A DNA stretch of 64,000 nt from Bacteroidota bacterium (GTDB taxonomy: Bacteria; Bacteroidota; Bacteroidia; Chitinophagales; Chitinophagaceae), in NCBI GenBank assembly GCA_023437225.1, contig JAEZGS010000011.1:1-64000 (forward strand), given 5' to 3'. Positions 63,648-64,000 of this stretch are shown in pieces. The stretch's first letter is position 1; each line of letters starts with the position of its first letter. A program made the position numbers and the translations under genes. The notes under the pieces are model-generated. The model searched no databases. It worked only from the letters and a program-made list of their open reading frames with translations, and had not been told where the DNA came from.

Positions 63648-64000
63648 CTAAAAATAGACCCTTTGCGGTAGCCATAAGAACGCCAGGGACCTGATAAGAT
63701 CAACCATCTGGTTGAACTGGCTGGGTTTGGTTACAAAGCAATTGGCTCCGTAATCGTAACAATTATCGCGATCTTTTTCCGAAGATGATGTGGTCAGAAC
63801 AATTACAGGGATGTGAGCGAACAGTTCACTCGACTTTAATTCTGTAAGTATTGATTTCCCATCTTTACCCGGCATATTGAGATCCAAAAGAATGAGAGAT
63901 GGATATTCTTCGCGTGAGGCGTTCCTTAGTGTTTCGAGTAACAGCTCACCATTCGGCAAAAGCTCTAAAACAGTATTGGCCGGATTTGCTTCTTCAAATG
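63648..64000 (-). CDS. CheY/Rcp1-like response regulator, N-terminus outside the window
   Basis: A single receiver domain, open to the right-hand edge; the reading continues upstream past 63959 (EEANPANTVLELLPNGELL), so the true start is beyond 64000. Asp in LILLDLNMPGKDG is the phosphoacceptor, followed by VIVLTTSSSEKD and CFVTKPSQFNQM with the conserved Lys. No output domain follows; this is the Rcp1-type stand-alone receiver often paired with PAS kinases. It lies 112 bases upstream of the hybrid kinase on the same strand. Confidence 0.85.
   Translation of the reverse strand, partial: FEEANPANTVLELLPNGELLLETLRNASREEYPSLILLDLNMPGKDGKSILTELKSSELFAHIPVIVLTTSSSEKDRDNCYDYGANCFVTKPSQFNQMVDLIRSLAFLWLPQRVYF

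Overview
The window reads as a piece of a Bacteroidota chromosome, most likely Chitinophagaceae or a close relative. Four things point there. Several promoters fit the Bacteroidota consensus (TTTG, about 19 bases, TAnnTTTG), most cleanly ahead of rplK and rpoB. Recognisable ribosome binding sites are scarce. Type IX secretion genes, SusC/SusD, STN-TonB receptors and DUF4249 lipoproteins are present. The backbone order rpsU-xerC-hpf-tRNAs-tuf-tRNA-Trp-secE-nusG-rplKAJL-rpoBC is the one expected for the phylum. The genus is inference.

Layout. 0-9.5 kb: a heptamer repeat, an AI-2E/PerM-type transporter, tyrS, then a PorV/PorQ-like outer membrane protein and a very large PorU-type C25 sortase of type IX secretion, converging on ribE. 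9.5-17.5 kb: translation and transcription genes with five tRNAs; a lysine-rich histone H1-like gene lies antisense between nusG and rplK. 17.5-28.4 kb: a cassette of LacI regulator, SusC, SusD, a giant FG-GAP/ASPIC lipoprotein and a vanadium-haloperoxidase-type lipoprotein sits between rplL and rpoB, genes normally adjacent. 28.4-36.9 kb: rpoB and rpoC, with a promoter and a structured leader of their own. 37-44.2 kb: an OmpH-like protein, radC, prs, rplY, pth, a FAH-family hydrolase and a fused 2-oxoacid dehydrogenase E1; two octamer arrays in inverted orientation flank radC-prs-rplY. 44.3-53.5 kb: an IS1595-type transposase homologue that looks domesticated, then a glycan-degrading cluster (PNGase F-like enzyme with a type IX sorting domain, GH92, GH29, GH88, KduD). 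53.6-59.9 kb: a four-gene outer membrane module (orphan exported protein, STN-TonB receptor, DUF4249 lipoprotein, MG2-domain protein). 59.9-64 kb, minus strand: tRNA-Met, a phosphoesterase, a nucleotidyltransferase-like protein, a hybrid histidine kinase and a response regulator cut by the window edge.

How the parts may work together. The PorV/PorU pair is the kind of machinery that would export and anchor CTD-bearing proteins such as the PNGase F-like enzyme. The glycan cluster could release N-glycans from glycoproteins, trim mannose and fucose, and process unsaturated uronic acids through GH88 and KduD. The cassette inside the ribosomal/RNA polymerase region carries its own LacI gene and a good operator candidate ahead of susC. 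The most unusual points are this split of the rplL-rpoB junction, the leader structures around rpoB, the SusCD/FG-GAP/haloperoxidase combination, and the period-8 and period-7 intergenic repeats.
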